A stretch of DNA of 64,000 nt from positions 59,138-123,137 of the forward strand of contig NZ_QMKQ01000012.1 in NCBI RefSeq assembly GCF_003287975.1. The letters run 5' to 3'. The DNA is from Arthrobacter sp. AQ5-05. Lineage in GTDB: Bacteria > Actinomycetota > Actinomycetes > Actinomycetales > Micrococcaceae. Below are positions 35,239 through 45,354 of the stretch, in pieces. A program made the position numbers and the translations under genes. Numbering within the stretch: the stretch's first letter is position 1; the number at the start of each line of letters is the position of its first letter. A model generated the notes under the pieces. That model was not told where the DNA came from. It saw only the letters and a list, made by a program, of their open reading frames with translations, and ran no database searches.

Positions 35239-37071
35239 TCAAAGATAGGTGAAAGCCGGCCGCGCGGCCGCGAGATCCCTCAAACGGCTGGCCGAGTAGA
35301 GATCCAGTGCCTCGCGCAGGCAGTCCAGGTGATCCTCACCAGGTTTCCCGATGTAGGCTCCATCACGATCGTCCACTGCCCAATACCGCGTGTGGGCAAA
35401 GCCCATGAAGCCGGCTTTTCGCGCTTGGACCGGCCGGTCCACGATCCAGTCACCAAAATTCTCCTTCAGCGGCCCGCCCACCGGATCGCCGCCAATAATC
35501 CCATGGAAGGGGAAGTACAAGTTGGTCCAGCGGGTCAGGGCGAAGAGGGCACCATGGTTCGGGACCAGAAACCCGCCCCTGAAGGACCCGTCCATTGAGC
35601 GGTCCGGCAGGGCATAGCTGATGCGGGGGTGCCCGGTCGCTGTGAATTCTGCCTGCGGCGGGCAGGTGGGGAGTATCCTGTCCTTCTTCATGGACGAAAA
35701 TGAGTCCTTGCTGCGGGCCATGAGGAGATGTGCGTGGGTCAGCGGCGAGCCCATCGTCACCAGGTCAGTCACCAGCCATGGCTGGCTGTTCGTCCTGTGT
35801 TCCTGCCACGCCGCGTATTGAAGGTCCCGAGGCGCGAGGGCAGCAGCCGCTTCGGCGCGCTTTGGCATCAGGGCCGACTCCACGGCACCGAGAGCGCCAA
35901 AGCTCGCATGGTCTGGGTCGCCGTGCTGTTGACGGAGGCGGTTCCAGGCGAAAGTGAGCATGTCATAGGCGATGGCGCTGCCCAGGCTGTGCGCCGCCAC
36001 GACGATCCGTTGGTATTCGCCCGATTCATGCATTCTTTCGAGCAGTCGAACACCGGCTTCGCGGATTTCCTGGCGACGGGCGACGTTGTCCGGCTTGGGT
36101 TCGAAGTATCTTGCGGCATCCCCCAGATGCCCTGTCAGGAGCTTGGTTCCGGGTTTTATCAGCCGTTTCAAGACCACCCCAAGCAATGCCATGGCCGCTG
36201 CAACCACCCCGCCAGCAGCCAGGATCCCGGCAGGGCGCCCGGGGTGCAAGGCGGCGACAAAGGAGAACCAACCGACGGCCAGGAAGGCTCCGACCATCAG
36301 CGTTCGTACGACGAGTATGTGGGGCCTCAGATGCTCTGGCACTTCCGCGAGCTTGCGTGACAAGATGTTCCTCATCCACCCCAGCACTTGTCCGGGGGTC
36401 GTGTCTCGGACAAGGTGTGCCCAGTAGAGCTCATAGACATCGGTCGTAGGCCTTCCCCCGCCGGCTGCACCTGGTGGCGAGGCGGCAGCCTTGATCGTGA
36501 CCTTTCGCGTTTCGAAGGAGTCCGACAGGACATCGGGTTTCACCCAGCGAGGTGTCTGGCTCGATTCGGCGCCGAAGACCGCCCGGACGAATTCCATGAG
36601 GGTCTGCCCGGGCTGCTGCTCGCCTATGCCGTGGATGACGATCAGGGCTTGCTTGGGTGAATTGCGCCGGCGCCGGATGGCCTGGACGATCATACCGAGC
36701 CTGTTCAAGGCCGACTGCCAGAACGCCAGACTAGACCGGACGCCCGTTGCCCCGCGGATGTGCCCGACCGTCACCCTCACGACGCTCCTTTCGGCGGCCG
36801 TGGCGGGGTCCGGCGCGGGGGCTATCCGGATCGTCAGGCTCGTTCCGCTGGCCTCGCAATCGGCGGTCAGGGTGAATGCGCCCTCGGCATAGGTCGCCTG
36901 GGTGACCAAGTACTGGGCCAGGGGACTGTCGGGAGCGGGCGCTGTGGCCAATGCGCCCTGCCTGAAGGGCAACACCACCCCGGGACCGATCCATTTCTCG
37001 ATCATCTCTGGACGGAAGAGCAGGGCACCGAGCTCGGCGGAGCCCATTCGAACGTAGGTTGAAACGCGCAT
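35239..37071 (-). CDS. SRPBCC-like domain fused to a membrane-embedded alpha/beta hydrolase
   Basis: Large protein (about 610 residues). The N-terminal 110 residues read like an SRPBCC/START fold (YVRMGSAELGALLFRPEMIEKW). An alpha/beta hydrolase follows: QALIVIHGIGEQQPGQTL (oxyanion strand) and the nucleophile elbow VVAAHSLGSAIAYD (Ser at about 362), with a His candidate in NHGALF or HTRYW. Two membrane segments (about 250-300) interrupt the hydrolase domain. Substrate unknown. The start is uncertain: ATG 37071, or GTG 37110, which has GGGGG upstream. Confidence 0.7.
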   Translation of the reverse strand: MRVSTYVRMGSAELGALLFRPEMIEKWIGPGVVLPFRQGALATAPAPDSPLAQYLVTQATYAEGAFTLTADCEASGTSLTIRIAPAPDPATAAERSVVRVTVGHIRGATGVRSSLAFWQSALNRLGMIVQAIRRRRNSPKQALIVIHGIGEQQPGQTLMEFVRAVFGAESSQTPRWVKPDVLSDSFETRKVTIKAAASPPGAAGGGRPTTDVYELYWAHLVRDTTPGQVLGWMRNILSRKLAEVPEHLRPHILVVRTLMVGAFLAVGWFSFVAALHPGRPAGILAAGGVVAAAMALLGVVLKRLIKPGTKLLTGHLGDAARYFEPKPDNVARRQEIREAGVRLLERMHESGEYQRIVVAAHSLGSAIAYDMLTFAWNRLRQQHGDPDHASFGALGAVESALMPKRAEAAAALAPRDLQYAAWQEHRTNSQPWLVTDLVTMGSPLTHAHLLMARSKDSFSSMKKDRILPTCPPQAEFTATGHPRISYALPDRSMDGSFRGGFLVPNHGALFALTRWTNLYFPFHGIIGGDPVGGPLKENFGDWIVDRPVQARKAGFMGFAHTRYWAVDDRDGAYIGKPGEDHLDCLREALDLYSASRLRDLAAARPAFTYL

Positions 37072-37291
37072 CCTGAGTCCAGATGTTCGAACTGCAGCCA
37101 GGTGGTTCACGATGCCCCCGATGCCGATGGACCTGCCGAAACACCAGCATAGGACCGACCACGGCTTCGGGCCAAGGCTTTCCGGGGCTGCTGGCGCTCG
37201 GGGTCCAGCCAGGGCCTAGCGATGTTGCCCCGATCCTCGGCGGCTGTTGCCCCGTTTCCCGGCTATCGTGCGTTGTCACCCGGCCTGCTGC

Positions 37292-39004
37292 TCAGCGCCC
37301 GCGGCGCCCGGCCCACCATCCGTGCAGCAGCGGAAGCACCGAACCGATCATCAGCACGTTGCCCAGCACCGCATCATCGGGCCGCAGGATCGCCCCGGCG
37401 ATGAGCAGTGCGCCGAAGAGGACCGCATGGACCGCCCTGCGTCCGGTGCGCTCCAACCGCGCCACCCGGCGTTCGAGGCGCGGGTTGGCCACCGACAGCG
37501 AGCCGTCCTCGATCCGGGCGGCGAGCCGGTCCAGGCGGCCGGGCAGTCGCAGGGCAAGTCCTGCCGCTTCCAGTGCCTGCCGGGCGGCGTCCTGGACGAG
37601 GTTTCCGCGCTCGTCGCGCACCAGCTGCGCGGCATAGGGCTCCACCGAGTCCCACAGGTTGAAGGCCGGATCCAGCGAGCTGCACACCCCTGAGGTCAGC
37701 GACATCGCGCGGATGATCAGCAAGAAGTCCTCCGGCAGCTGGAAGGGCAGGGACCGGATGACGTCCCCGAATTCCTCTGCGAACGCGCGGAACTCCCGCG
37801 GGTCGACCTCGCGCAGCTCGGCAAATCCCATCCCGCCAAAGCGCGCGAAGAGCTGCATCATGGCCCGTTCCAGCCCGGCGGTGTCCGCGGAGGCGACCAG
37901 CACCCCCACGTCGCTGATCGCACCGACCAGTCCCTTGCCGTCGCGGGAGGCGGCGGAAATCAGTGCCTTGCGCAGCCCGCTGCGCGTGCCCGGGGGCACT
38001 TCCCCCATCATTCCGAAGTCGATGAACGTCAGCTTCCACGGGTGTTCCGCTTCCCCGTCGGTGACCGGGGTGATGAAGATGTTGCCCGGGTGCGGGTCGG
38101 CATGGAAGTAGCCGTTGGTGAACAGCTGGTCGAACATCACCGAGGCGAACACCGGGGCCACCAGCACCGGGTCGATGCCGGCGGCAGCAAGCGCACGCGC
38201 GTCGGTGACTTTGATGGCCGTGACATCCTGCAGGGTCAGCACGCGGCGGGTGGTCCGCTCCCAGGCGACCAAGGGCACGGCGACTCGTGAATCGTCGCCG
38301 AAATCCACGGCAAAACGCTCGGCGTTGGCAGCCTCGTTCAGGTAGTCGATTTCCTGGAGGCTGGTCCGGGCGAATTCCCCGACCAGCGCCGGCGCGTCCG
38401 CGCGCTCGGACACGATGCGCACGCGGCTGAGCCAGCCGGCGACCTTGCGCAACGCCGCCAGATCCGCCTCGACGATCTCCTCGATGCCCGGGCGCTGGAC
38501 CTTGATGACCACCTGGTCCAGTCCGCTGTCCGCCGCATCCGCCGGCAGCAGCATGGCCCGGTGCGCCTGCCCCAGGGATGCTGCGGCGAGCGGCTCCTCG
38601 TCCACCCAGGCGAAGCGCTCCTCGAGAACAGCCCCCAGCTCCTTCTCGGCCAGGGCACGGATCTGGGGAAACGGCACGGGCGGGACCTCGTCCTGCAACC
38701 CCTCGAGCTCCTCGGTGATTTCCGGCGGCAGCACGTCCAGCCGGGAGGACATGAACTGCCCCACCTTGATCATCAGCCCGCCGAGTTCCAGCGCCAGGGC
38801 GTGGAAGCGCCGGGCGAAGGAGCGCATCCGCTTGGCGCGGGTGCGCTCGGAGACACGGTCCAGCCCGATCCTTGGCAGGAAGATCTCAAAGAACCAGATC
38901 CCTGCCAAGTGCCGCGCGGCGAAGCGCAGGATGCGGCGGTACCTGGCGCGGGTGTCCCCGGCCCCGCCCGCCTTGCCGGCACGGTCCCGGGGAACCACTC
39001 TCAC
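37292..39004 (-). CDS. ABC1/UbiB-family atypical kinase
   Basis: 570-residue member of the ABC1/ADCK/UbiB family. KVGQFMSSRLDVLPPEITEE is the KxGQ-type motif. AAASLGQAHRAML is the alanine-rich nucleotide loop. VIKVQRPGIEE carries the ATP-binding lysine, YFHADPHPGNIF is the catalytic loop and FIDFGMMGEV is the DFG-like metal site. A C-terminal pair of membrane segments (about 520-560) ends the protein. Its role in actinobacteria is unclear (quinone or lipid homeostasis). It starts with GTG seven bases after the PadR gene. Confidence 0.88.
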   Translation of the reverse strand: MRVVPRDRAGKAGGAGDTRARYRRILRFAARHLAGIWFFEIFLPRIGLDRVSERTRAKRMRSFARRFHALALELGGLMIKVGQFMSSRLDVLPPEITEELEGLQDEVPPVPFPQIRALAEKELGAVLEERFAWVDEEPLAAASLGQAHRAMLLPADAADSGLDQVVIKVQRPGIEEIVEADLAALRKVAGWLSRVRIVSERADAPALVGEFARTSLQEIDYLNEAANAERFAVDFGDDSRVAVPLVAWERTTRRVLTLQDVTAIKVTDARALAAAGIDPVLVAPVFASVMFDQLFTNGYFHADPHPGNIFITPVTDGEAEHPWKLTFIDFGMMGEVPPGTRSGLRKALISAASRDGKGLVGAISDVGVLVASADTAGLERAMMQLFARFGGMGFAELREVDPREFRAFAEEFGDVIRSLPFQLPEDFLLIIRAMSLTSGVCSSLDPAFNLWDSVEPYAAQLVRDERGNLVQDAARQALEAAGLALRLPGRLDRLAARIEDGSLSVANPRLERRVARLERTGRRAVHAVLFGALLIAGAILRPDDAVLGNVLMIGSVLPLLHGWWAGRRGR

Positions 39005-39010
39005 CGCGCC

Positions 39011-39553
39011 TCAGCCCTGGGCGAGGATCGAGTACAGCTTGCGGCGGGCCTCGTCGAGCACCGCCACGGCCTCCTGCACCTGCTCCGCGGAGCCGGTGCG
39101 CCCCACCTGGGCCGCCGCCTGGGCGAGCTCGACCCCTGCCTTGGGCAGGGCGGCGAACCCGGAGCCGGAGGCCGATCCGCCCTGCTCCCAGGGGACAGAT
39201 CCCTTGGCTTCGGCCACTTCCTCGCGGCCGGCCTCGGTCAGCGAGTAGATCTTGCGTCCGTTGGACTCCTCGGTGTTCACGATGCCCTCGTCCGCCAGCA
39301 GTTGGAGCGTGGGGTAGACCGATCCGGCGCTGGGCTTCCAGCTGCCGTGGCTGCGTTCCTCGATTTCCCTGATGATCTGGTAGCCGTGCATCGGTTGCTC
39401 GGCGAGCAGGGCCAGGACCGCGGCGCGGACCTCGCCGCGCCCGGCACGGGTGCCCGTGCGCTTTTCAAAGCGCGAGCGCAGCTCGTCCATGGCCTGCCAC
39501 ACGCCATCGAAGTTGTTGCCGGGAAACCCTCCGGCCGAGTGTTGATTGTGCAT
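39011..39553 (-). CDS. PadR-family transcriptional regulator
   Basis: 180 residues. The winged helix runs from about 40 to 115: RAAVLALLAEQPMHGYQIIRE, then SAGSVYPTLQLLADEGIV and GRKIYSLTEAGREEVAEA. A second helical region at about 130-180 should mediate dimerisation. I took the ATG at 39553 (GAG six bases upstream); a GTG precedes it by one codon. It is the first gene before the ABC1 kinase. The 10-bp-spaced GATA repeats at 39581-39604 upstream are a likely binding site. Confidence 0.9.
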   Translation of the reverse strand: MHNQHSAGGFPGNNFDGVWQAMDELRSRFEKRTGTRAGRGEVRAAVLALLAEQPMHGYQIIREIEERSHGSWKPSAGSVYPTLQLLADEGIVNTEESNGRKIYSLTEAGREEVAEAKGSVPWEQGGSASGSGFAALPKAGVELAQAAAQVGRTGSAEQVQEAVAVLDEARRKLYSILAQG

Positions 39554-39580
39554 CACGAACTCCTTCGGAAAAACTCGAAC

Positions 39581-39604
39581 GATATATAGCGATACTCAAC
39601 GATA
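39581..39604. promoter_or_regulatory. Three GATA repeats at exact 10-bp spacing upstream of padR
   Basis: GATATATAGC, GATACTCAAC and GATACGTCCG follow each other at 39581, 39591 and 39601, so GATA recurs on one helical face. It lies about 30-50 bases upstream of padR. PadR operators are AT-rich dyads containing ATA/TAT steps, so this is a reasonable autoregulatory site. Confidence 0.5.
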
Positions 39605-39650
39605 CGTCCGGGAAACCTTGGATGGCAATGGCCTTCAAGGGAAAATAGAA

Positions 39651-39686
39651 CGGCCCGATTCCCAGGAAATCCTGGAAACCGGGCCG
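39651..39686 (-). terminator. Terminator downstream of the AgcS-type symporter gene
   Basis: CGGCCCGATTCCCAGG pairs with CCTGGAAACCGGGCCG around a four-base loop (a few mismatches in the middle). The minus strand continues TTCTATTTTCC. It lies 29 bases past the symporter stop. Confidence 0.75.
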
Positions 39687-39714
39687 CCTCTTTGGTGTTC
39701 GCGATTCGTTTCCG

Positions 39715-41232
39715 CTAGACGCGGTTGGACTCGCTTTCCATGGCCAGGCGGGCCTTGCGGGACATGTGGCTGGAGCCGCGCACGTCGCCGGACTTCCACT
39801 CGGCCCATCCCTCGCGGTCCTTCATGAACGCCTCGATCTCGTCCTTGCTGGCTTCGAGCTTCGGGTCGTGCTTGAGGTACCAGCGGGTTTCGCGCACGAT
39901 CAGGCCGGAGAGCAGCAGCAAGCCGATGAGGTTCGGCAGCGCCATCAGGCCGTTCATCATGTCGGAGAAGTTCCACACGGCGGTCAGCTCGGTGGTGCAA
40001 CCCACGTACACCACCAGCGAGAAGACCACGCGGAACGGCATGACCGCCTTGCGTCCGACCAGGCGCTCGATGTTTCGCTCACCGTAGTAGCACCAGCCCA
40101 GGATGGTGGAGAAGGCGAACATGACCAGGCCGATGGTCACAATCCAGTGCCCCCACTCGCCGGGCAGGCCGAAGGTGAAGGCGTGGCCGGTCATCAGCGA
40201 GGCCTTGATCTGCTCGCCGGTGTCCGGGTCGATGTAGTTCCAGGCGCCGGTGGTGATGATGACCAGGCCGGTGCAGGTGACCACGATGATGGTGTCGATG
40301 AAGGTCTGGGTCATGGAGACCAGGCCCTGGCGCACCGGGTGGGAGGTCTGTGCCGCGGCGGCAGCGATGGCAGCCGAGCCCATTCCCGATTCGTTGGAGA
40401 AGATGCCGCGGGCCACGCCGAACTGCACGGCGATGATGATGGCCGAGCCGGCGAAGCCGCCGACCGCGGAGGTGCCGGTGAAGGCCTCGGTGAAGATCTG
40501 GCCCAGGGCGGCCGGGACCTGGCCGACGTTGGCAATCAGGATGTAGATGGCAGCGCCGACGTAGAAGACGATCATGACCGGCACGAAGCCGGCAGTGACC
40601 TTGCCGATGGACTTGATGCCGCCCACCAGGACGATCATCGCAAGCACGGTCAGCACGGCGCCGGTTCCCCAGGTCGGGACGCTGAAGGAATTCTCCAGGT
40701 TCGCGGCAATCGAGTTGCCCTGTGTCATGTTGCCGATGCCGAAGCAGGCGATGGTTGCGGCAATGGCGAAGAACAGCGCCAGGAACTTGCCGAACGGGCC
40801 CTTGATGCCGCGTTCGAGGTAGTACTGCGGACCGCCGGACTTCTCCCCCGCGGTGTCGGTGCCGCGGAAGCGGACACCCAGGTAGGCCTCCGAGTACTTG
40901 GCGGCCATGCCGACCAGACCGGTGACCCACATCCAGAACAGGGCGCCCGGGCCGCCGATGCCGATGGCCGTGGCCACGCCGACGATGTTGCCGGTGCCGA
41001 CAGTAGCGGCCAACGCGGTGGTCAGGGCCTGGAACTGCGAGATGTCGCCTTCGGAGCCGGCGTCCTTGCGCTTGAGCAGGCCCAGTCGCAGGGCAACGCC
41101 CAGCTTGAAGAACTGGAGTCCGCCCAGGCGGATGGTCAGGTAAAGCCCGGTGCCCAGCAGCAGCGGGATAAGCATGAACGGTCCCCAGATGACACTACTG
41201 ATGTCTCCGAAGAATGTTGCAAGGTCTTCCAT
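39715..41232 (-). CDS. Alanine/glycine:sodium symporter, AgcS family
   Basis: Sodium-coupled amino acid carrier of about 505 residues with some eleven membrane segments. Signatures of the AGCS family are TALAATVGTGNIVGVATAI, then GPGALFWMWVTGLVGMAAKY and FSNESGMGSAAIAAAAAQTS, and GWCYYGERNIERL in the C-terminal half. A hydrophilic C-terminal tail of about 45 residues follows. Start uncertain: ATG 41232 (MEDLATFFG) is preferred; ATG 41247 is five codons upstream. Exact substrate not determined. Confidence 0.88.
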   Translation of the reverse strand: MEDLATFFGDISSVIWGPFMLIPLLLGTGLYLTIRLGGLQFFKLGVALRLGLLKRKDAGSEGDISQFQALTTALAATVGTGNIVGVATAIGIGGPGALFWMWVTGLVGMAAKYSEAYLGVRFRGTDTAGEKSGGPQYYLERGIKGPFGKFLALFFAIAATIACFGIGNMTQGNSIAANLENSFSVPTWGTGAVLTVLAMIVLVGGIKSIGKVTAGFVPVMIVFYVGAAIYILIANVGQVPAALGQIFTEAFTGTSAVGGFAGSAIIIAVQFGVARGIFSNESGMGSAAIAAAAAQTSHPVRQGLVSMTQTFIDTIIVVTCTGLVIITTGAWNYIDPDTGEQIKASLMTGHAFTFGLPGEWGHWIVTIGLVMFAFSTILGWCYYGERNIERLVGRKAVMPFRVVFSLVVYVGCTTELTAVWNFSDMMNGLMALPNLIGLLLLSGLIVRETRWYLKHDPKLEASKDEIEAFMKDREGWAEWKSGDVRGSSHMSRKARLAMESESNRV

Positions 41233-41413
41233 AGGTATGGTTCCCATATCTTCTCGTGCGAGTGATGTATTGTGCCGGTGATCAGCGTCACAAAGCACCT
41301 ATCCTACTCGAATCGGCCGCCGGTCGGTGAGCAGGAGCACAACGCGGACGGCCCACCCACGACAACCGGTATGGTTTGTGCGATTAACGGTGCAAAAGGT
41401 CTTTGGTGCAACG

Positions 41414-41460
41414 AAAAGACCGCCCTTTTCCCCTCTGAAAAGGGAAAAGGACGGTCTTTT
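41414..41460. terminator. Bidirectional-looking terminator downstream of the M16 peptidase gene
   Basis: AAAAGACCGCCCTTTTCCC and AGGGAAAAGGACGGTCTTTT fold into a stem of about 18 bp with a single mismatch. A-rich and T-rich flanks serve both strands. It ends the minus-strand M16 peptidase transcript (stop at 41485). Confidence 0.85.
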
Positions 41461-41484
41461 ACAGACAAAGCGTCTTGACGGTGG

Positions 41485-42888
41485 CTACATCCCGAAGTCG
41501 GCCGGGGAATCGAACGGGCCAACCACGGTGATGGTGCGCGGGCGGGACGCCAGCAGCGCCGCCAGTTCCTGCACCTGTGCCGGGGTGACGGCCTTGACGC
41601 GGTCCAGGGACTCGTCGATGTCGTGGAAGACCCCGGTGACCAGCTCGGCCCGGCCCAGGCGCGACATGCGCGACCCCGGGTCTTCCAGTGCCAGCACCAT
41701 GCCGCCGGAGAGCTGGCCGACGGCCTTGCGCAGTTCCTCGTCGGTGATGCCGTGCTCGGCGAGCTTCTCCAGCTCGGATGCCAGCAACTTGATGACCCGC
41801 TCGGTCTTGGCCGGGGCGCACCCGGCATACATGCCGAAGTAACCGGCATCGGAGTATGCGGCGGAGAACGAGTAGGTGGAGTACACCAGCCCGCGCTTCT
41901 CGCGGATCTCCTGGAACAGGCGGGAGGACATGCCCCCGCCCAGGATCGCGTTGAGCACGCTCATCACGTGCCGGCGCTCGTCGGTGGCCACGATGCCGGG
42001 GCAACCCATGATGATGTTGACCTGCTCGACGGGTCGGCGGATCACGTCGATGCGCTCGGAGCCGGTGATTTCCACCGGGACCGTGGAGCGGCGCGGCACC
42101 GGGGAGGCACCTTCTTCCAGGTTCCAGCCGGCGGTGCGCAGCGCGGCGAGCACCTGCTCGCACACCTCGTCGTGGTCCAGGGATCCGGCCACGGTGATGA
42201 CCAGCTCGTCGGGGGTGTAGAAGCGCTGGTAGTGCTCCCAGACCGCCTCCCGGCCAATGCCGGTGATGGCCTCGGGGGTTCCGCCGATCGGGCGGCCCAG
42301 TGCGTGTTCGCCGAGCACGGCCTCGACGAAGCGCTCGTGCGCCACATCCCCTGCATCGTCGGCATCCATCGCGATCTCTTCGAGGATCACGTCGCGTTCC
42401 TGCTCGAGTTCATGGGGATCGATGACCGCGGAGGTGACCATGTCGGCAATGACGTCGATGGCCATGGGCAGGTCGGTGTCCAGCACGCGGGCGAAGTAGC
42501 AGGTGCTTTCCTTTGCCGTGGCGGCGTTCGACTCGCCTCCCACCTCGTCAAAGGCGGAAGCGATCTCCAGCGCCGTGCGGCGCTTGGTGCCCTTGAACAA
42601 AAGGTGTTCAAGGAAGTGGGTCGAGCCGTGTTGCCCGTCCTGCTCGTCGCGGGAACCCACGGCCACCCAGAAGCCGATGGTGGCCGAACGCTGGCCCGGC
42701 ATGGCCTCGGTCAGCACACGAACACCACCTGGAAGCACGGAACGGCGCACCAGGGCGCCACCGGCTTCCCCATGGATGATGGTGGGGTCTCCCGCCTCGA
42801 TGGGGGCTGCAGTGCCGGCGGCACCGCGCTCCCCCGCCTTGGCAGGGGATACTCCAACGCCGTTGAGCGGGAGGGGAATCATGACCAC
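41485..42888 (-). CDS. M16 family zinc metallopeptidase
   Basis: Pitrilysin-type processing peptidase of 467 residues with two homologous halves. The inverted zinc motif is HFLEH (91-95: His91, Glu94, His95) followed by LLFKGTKRR, and the third ligand is in the EQERDVILEEIAM segment. The second half has the GGGMSSRLFQEIREKRGLVYS signature (quoted in part). The first 50 residues are unconserved. It starts with GTG at 42888 (AAAGGA eight bases upstream). Location downstream of pnp is conserved in actinobacteria. Confidence 0.92.
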   Translation of the reverse strand: MVMIPLPLNGVGVSPAKAGERGAAGTAAPIEAGDPTIIHGEAGGALVRRSVLPGGVRVLTEAMPGQRSATIGFWVAVGSRDEQDGQHGSTHFLEHLLFKGTKRRTALEIASAFDEVGGESNAATAKESTCYFARVLDTDLPMAIDVIADMVTSAVIDPHELEQERDVILEEIAMDADDAGDVAHERFVEAVLGEHALGRPIGGTPEAITGIGREAVWEHYQRFYTPDELVITVAGSLDHDEVCEQVLAALRTAGWNLEEGASPVPRRSTVPVEITGSERIDVIRRPVEQVNIIMGCPGIVATDERRHVMSVLNAILGGGMSSRLFQEIREKRGLVYSTYSFSAAYSDAGYFGMYAGCAPAKTERVIKLLASELEKLAEHGITDEELRKAVGQLSGGMVLALEDPGSRMSRLGRAELVTGVFHDIDESLDRVKAVTPAQVQELAALLASRPRTITVVGPFDSPADFGM

Positions 42889-43065
42889 TGAGAATGTCCT
42901 TTGCTTTGCACAGAAAATTTAGGGGCGGATCGCGCCTTCAAAAACGCGAAACACATTCATCCATTCTTCCACAGTGCCACCGTTAAGCCGCAGGACTATG
43001 AGCGGACTCCCAATTGGGCATCCGCCTTGACCGTCGCTCCCCCATGGCCTTGGTCGTTAACAGGA

Positions 43066-43099
43066 AAATCCCGGCCCACCGTGAAGGTGGGCCGGGATT
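43066..43099 (-). terminator. Terminator downstream of pnp
   Basis: AATCCCGGCCCACC (43067-43080) and GGTGGGCCGGGATT (43086-43099) form a perfect 14-bp stem around five bases. On the minus strand TTTTCC follows. It separates pnp from the M16 peptidase gene. Confidence 0.9.
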
Positions 43100-43124
43100 C
43101 TTGTCCTAGAAGACCAGGGACTGG

Positions 43125-45353
43125 TTACTCAGCAGTCTCGACGAGGTCATCCTCGGCTACAACCGGGGCAAGCGAGAGCTTGCCGCGATCGTCGACCTTG
43201 GTGATCTCGACCTGGAGCTTCTGGCCAACGGAGACGACGTCTTCGACATCGTCGACGCGCTTGCCACCGGCGAGCTTGCGCAGCTCGGAGATGTGCAGCA
43301 GGCCGTCCTTGCCCGGGGTCAGCGAAACGAACGCACCGAAGGTGGTCAGCTTCACGATGGTGCCCAGGTAGCGTTCGCCAACCTCGGGAACCATCGGGTT
43401 GGCGATGGCGTTCACTGCGGAGCGTGCGGCTTCTGCCGACTCCCCGTTGGTGGCGCCGATGAGGACGGTTCCGTCGTCCTCGATGGAGATATCCGCTCCG
43501 GTATCTTCCTGGATCTGGTTGATCATCTTGCCCTTCGGGCCGATGACCTCGCCGATCTTGTCAACCGGGATCTTCACCGAGATGATGCGCGGAGCGTAGG
43601 TGGAGAGCTCGTCCGGGGTGTCAATGGCCTGGTTCAGGACATTGAGGATGTGCAGACGGGCTTCGCGTGCCTGGGTCAGCGCAGCTGCCAGGACCGATGC
43701 CGGGATGCCGTCAAGCTTGGTGTCAAGCTGGATGGCGGTGATGAACTCGGCGGTACCTGCAACCTTGAAGTCCATGTCGCCCATGGCGTCTTCGGCGCCG
43801 AGGATGTCGGTCAGGGCCGCGTAGCGGGTCTGGCCGTCAACTTCGTCGGAGACCAGGCCCATGGCGATGCCGGCAACGGCAGCGCGCAGCGGAACACCGG
43901 CGTTGAGCAGCGACAGGGTCGCGGCGCAAACCGAGCCCATCGAGGTCGAGCCGTTGGAGCTCAATGCCTCGGAGACCTGGCGGATGGCGTACGGGAATTC
44001 CTCGCGCGACGGCAGCACCGGCTGGATGGCGCGTTCTGCCAGGGCACCGTGGCCGATTTCGCGGCGCTTGGGGGAACCCACGCGGCCGGTTTCACCGGTC
44101 GAGTACGGCGGGAAGTTGTAGTTGTGCATGAAGCGCTTGCGCGTCACCGGCGACAACGAGTCGATCTGCTGTTCCATCTTGAGCATGTTCAAGGTGGTGA
44201 CGCCCATGATCTGGGTTTCGCCACGCTCGAAGATCGCCGAACCGTGGACGCGGGGAAGAACCTCGACCTCGGCGGTGAGCTTGCGGATGTCGGACAGGCC
44301 GCGGCCGTCCATGCGGATCTGGTCGGTCAGGATGCGCTGGCGCACAACCTGCTTGGTGACTGCACCGAAGGCCTTGGAGATCTCGCCTGCGCGCTTCTCG
44401 AACTCGGTGCCCTCTGCGGTGAGCTCGGCAACGATCTCGTCCTTGAAGGTCGAGGCTGCGGTGTCGCGCTCCTGCTTGCCGGAGATCTGGTAGATCTTGG
44501 CGAGCTTGGCGCCGGCCTTGGCTTCGACGGCTGCGAAGGCATCGTCTTCGAAGTCGCGGAAGATCGGGAACTCGACGGTCGGCTTGGCGGCGCGTGCTGC
44601 CAGGTCCGACTGTGCCTCGCACAGTGCCTTGATGAACGGCTTTGCAGCCTCAAGGCCCTGGGCGACAACCTCTTCGGTCGGGGCCGTGTGGCCCTGTTCC
44701 TTGATGAGGGTCCAAGCGTTGTCGGTTGCTTCGGCTTCAACCATCATGATGGCGACGTCGTCGCCGGCGATGCGGCCGGCAACGACCATGTTGAAGACGG
44801 AGTTTTCCAGCTGGCTGTGCTTCGGGAAGGCAACCCACTGGGCACCGTTTCCGTCGTCAACCAGGGCAACGCGGACGCCGCCGATCGGGCCGGAGAACGG
44901 CAGGCCCGAGAGCTGGGTCGACATCGAGGAGGCGTTGATGGCCACCACGTCGTAGAGCTCGTCCGGGTTGATCGCCAAAACGGTGACCACGATCTGGACC
45001 TCGTTGCGCAGGCCCTTGACGAAGGTCGGGCGCAGCGGGCGGTCCATCAGGCGGCAAGCCAGGATGGCTTCGGTCGACGGGCGACCTTCGCGGCGGAAGA
45101 AGCTGCCCGGGATGCGGCCGGCAGCGTACATGCGCTCCTCGACGTCCACGGTCAGCGGGAAGAAGTCGAAGCCTTCACGCGGGTGCTTGCCGGCAGTGGT
45201 TGCCGAGAGCAGTGCGGTCTCTTCGTCGATGTAGACCATGGCTGCACCTGCAGCCTGCTGGGCCAAACGGCCGGTTTCGAAGCGGATAACGCGCTTGCCG
45301 TACCGACCGTTGTCGATCACGGCCTCTGCGAACTGAATTTCGGGACCCTCCAT
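43125..45353 (-). CDS. pnp: Polyribonucleotide nucleotidyltransferase
   Basis: Phosphorolytic 3'-5' exoribonuclease with two RNase PH domains, a KH and an S1 domain. In the 742-residue product, RRGRPST-type and FFRREG segments mark the first core and [18 protein letters not shown] the second. KH is [20 protein letters not shown] and S1 is [17 protein letters not shown]. The ATG at 45353 has AAAGGA ten bases upstream; an open frame extends upstream but lacks conservation. rpsO, its usual neighbour, is not in the window. Confidence 0.96.
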   Translation of the reverse strand: MEGPEIQFAEAVIDNGRYGKRVIRFETGRLAQQAAGAAMVYIDEETALLSATTAGKHPREGFDFFPLTVDVEERMYAAGRIPGSFFRREGRPSTEAILACRLMDRPLRPTFVKGLRNEVQIVVTVLAINPDELYDVVAINASSMSTQLSGLPFSGPIGGVRVALVDDGNGAQWVAFPKHSQLENSVFNMVVAGRIAGDDVAIMMVEAEATDNAWTLIKEQGHTAPTEEVVAQGLEAAKPFIKALCEAQSDLAARAAKPTVEFPIFRDFEDDAFAAVEAKAGAKLAKIYQISGKQERDTAASTFKDEIVAELTAEGTEFEKRAGEISKAFGAVTKQVVRQRILTDQIRMDGRGLSDIRKLTAEVEVLPRVHGSAIFERGETQIMGVTTLNMLKMEQQIDSLSPVTRKRFMHNYNFPPYSTGETGRVGSPKRREIGHGALAERAIQPVLPSREEFPYAIRQVSEALSSNGSTSMGSVCAATLSLLNAGVPLRAAVAGIAMGLVSDEVDGQTRYAALTDILGAEDAMGDMDFKVAGTAEFITAIQLDTKLDGIPASVLAAALTQAREARLHILNVLNQAIDTPDELSTYAPRIISVKIPVDKIGEVIGPKGKMINQIQEDTGADISIEDDGTVLIGATNGESAEAARSAVNAIANPMVPEVGERYLGTIVKLTTFGAFVSLTPGKDGLLHISELRKLAGGKRVDDVEDVVSVGQKLQVEITKVDDRGKLSLAPVVAEDDLVETAE

Positions 45354-45354
45354 G

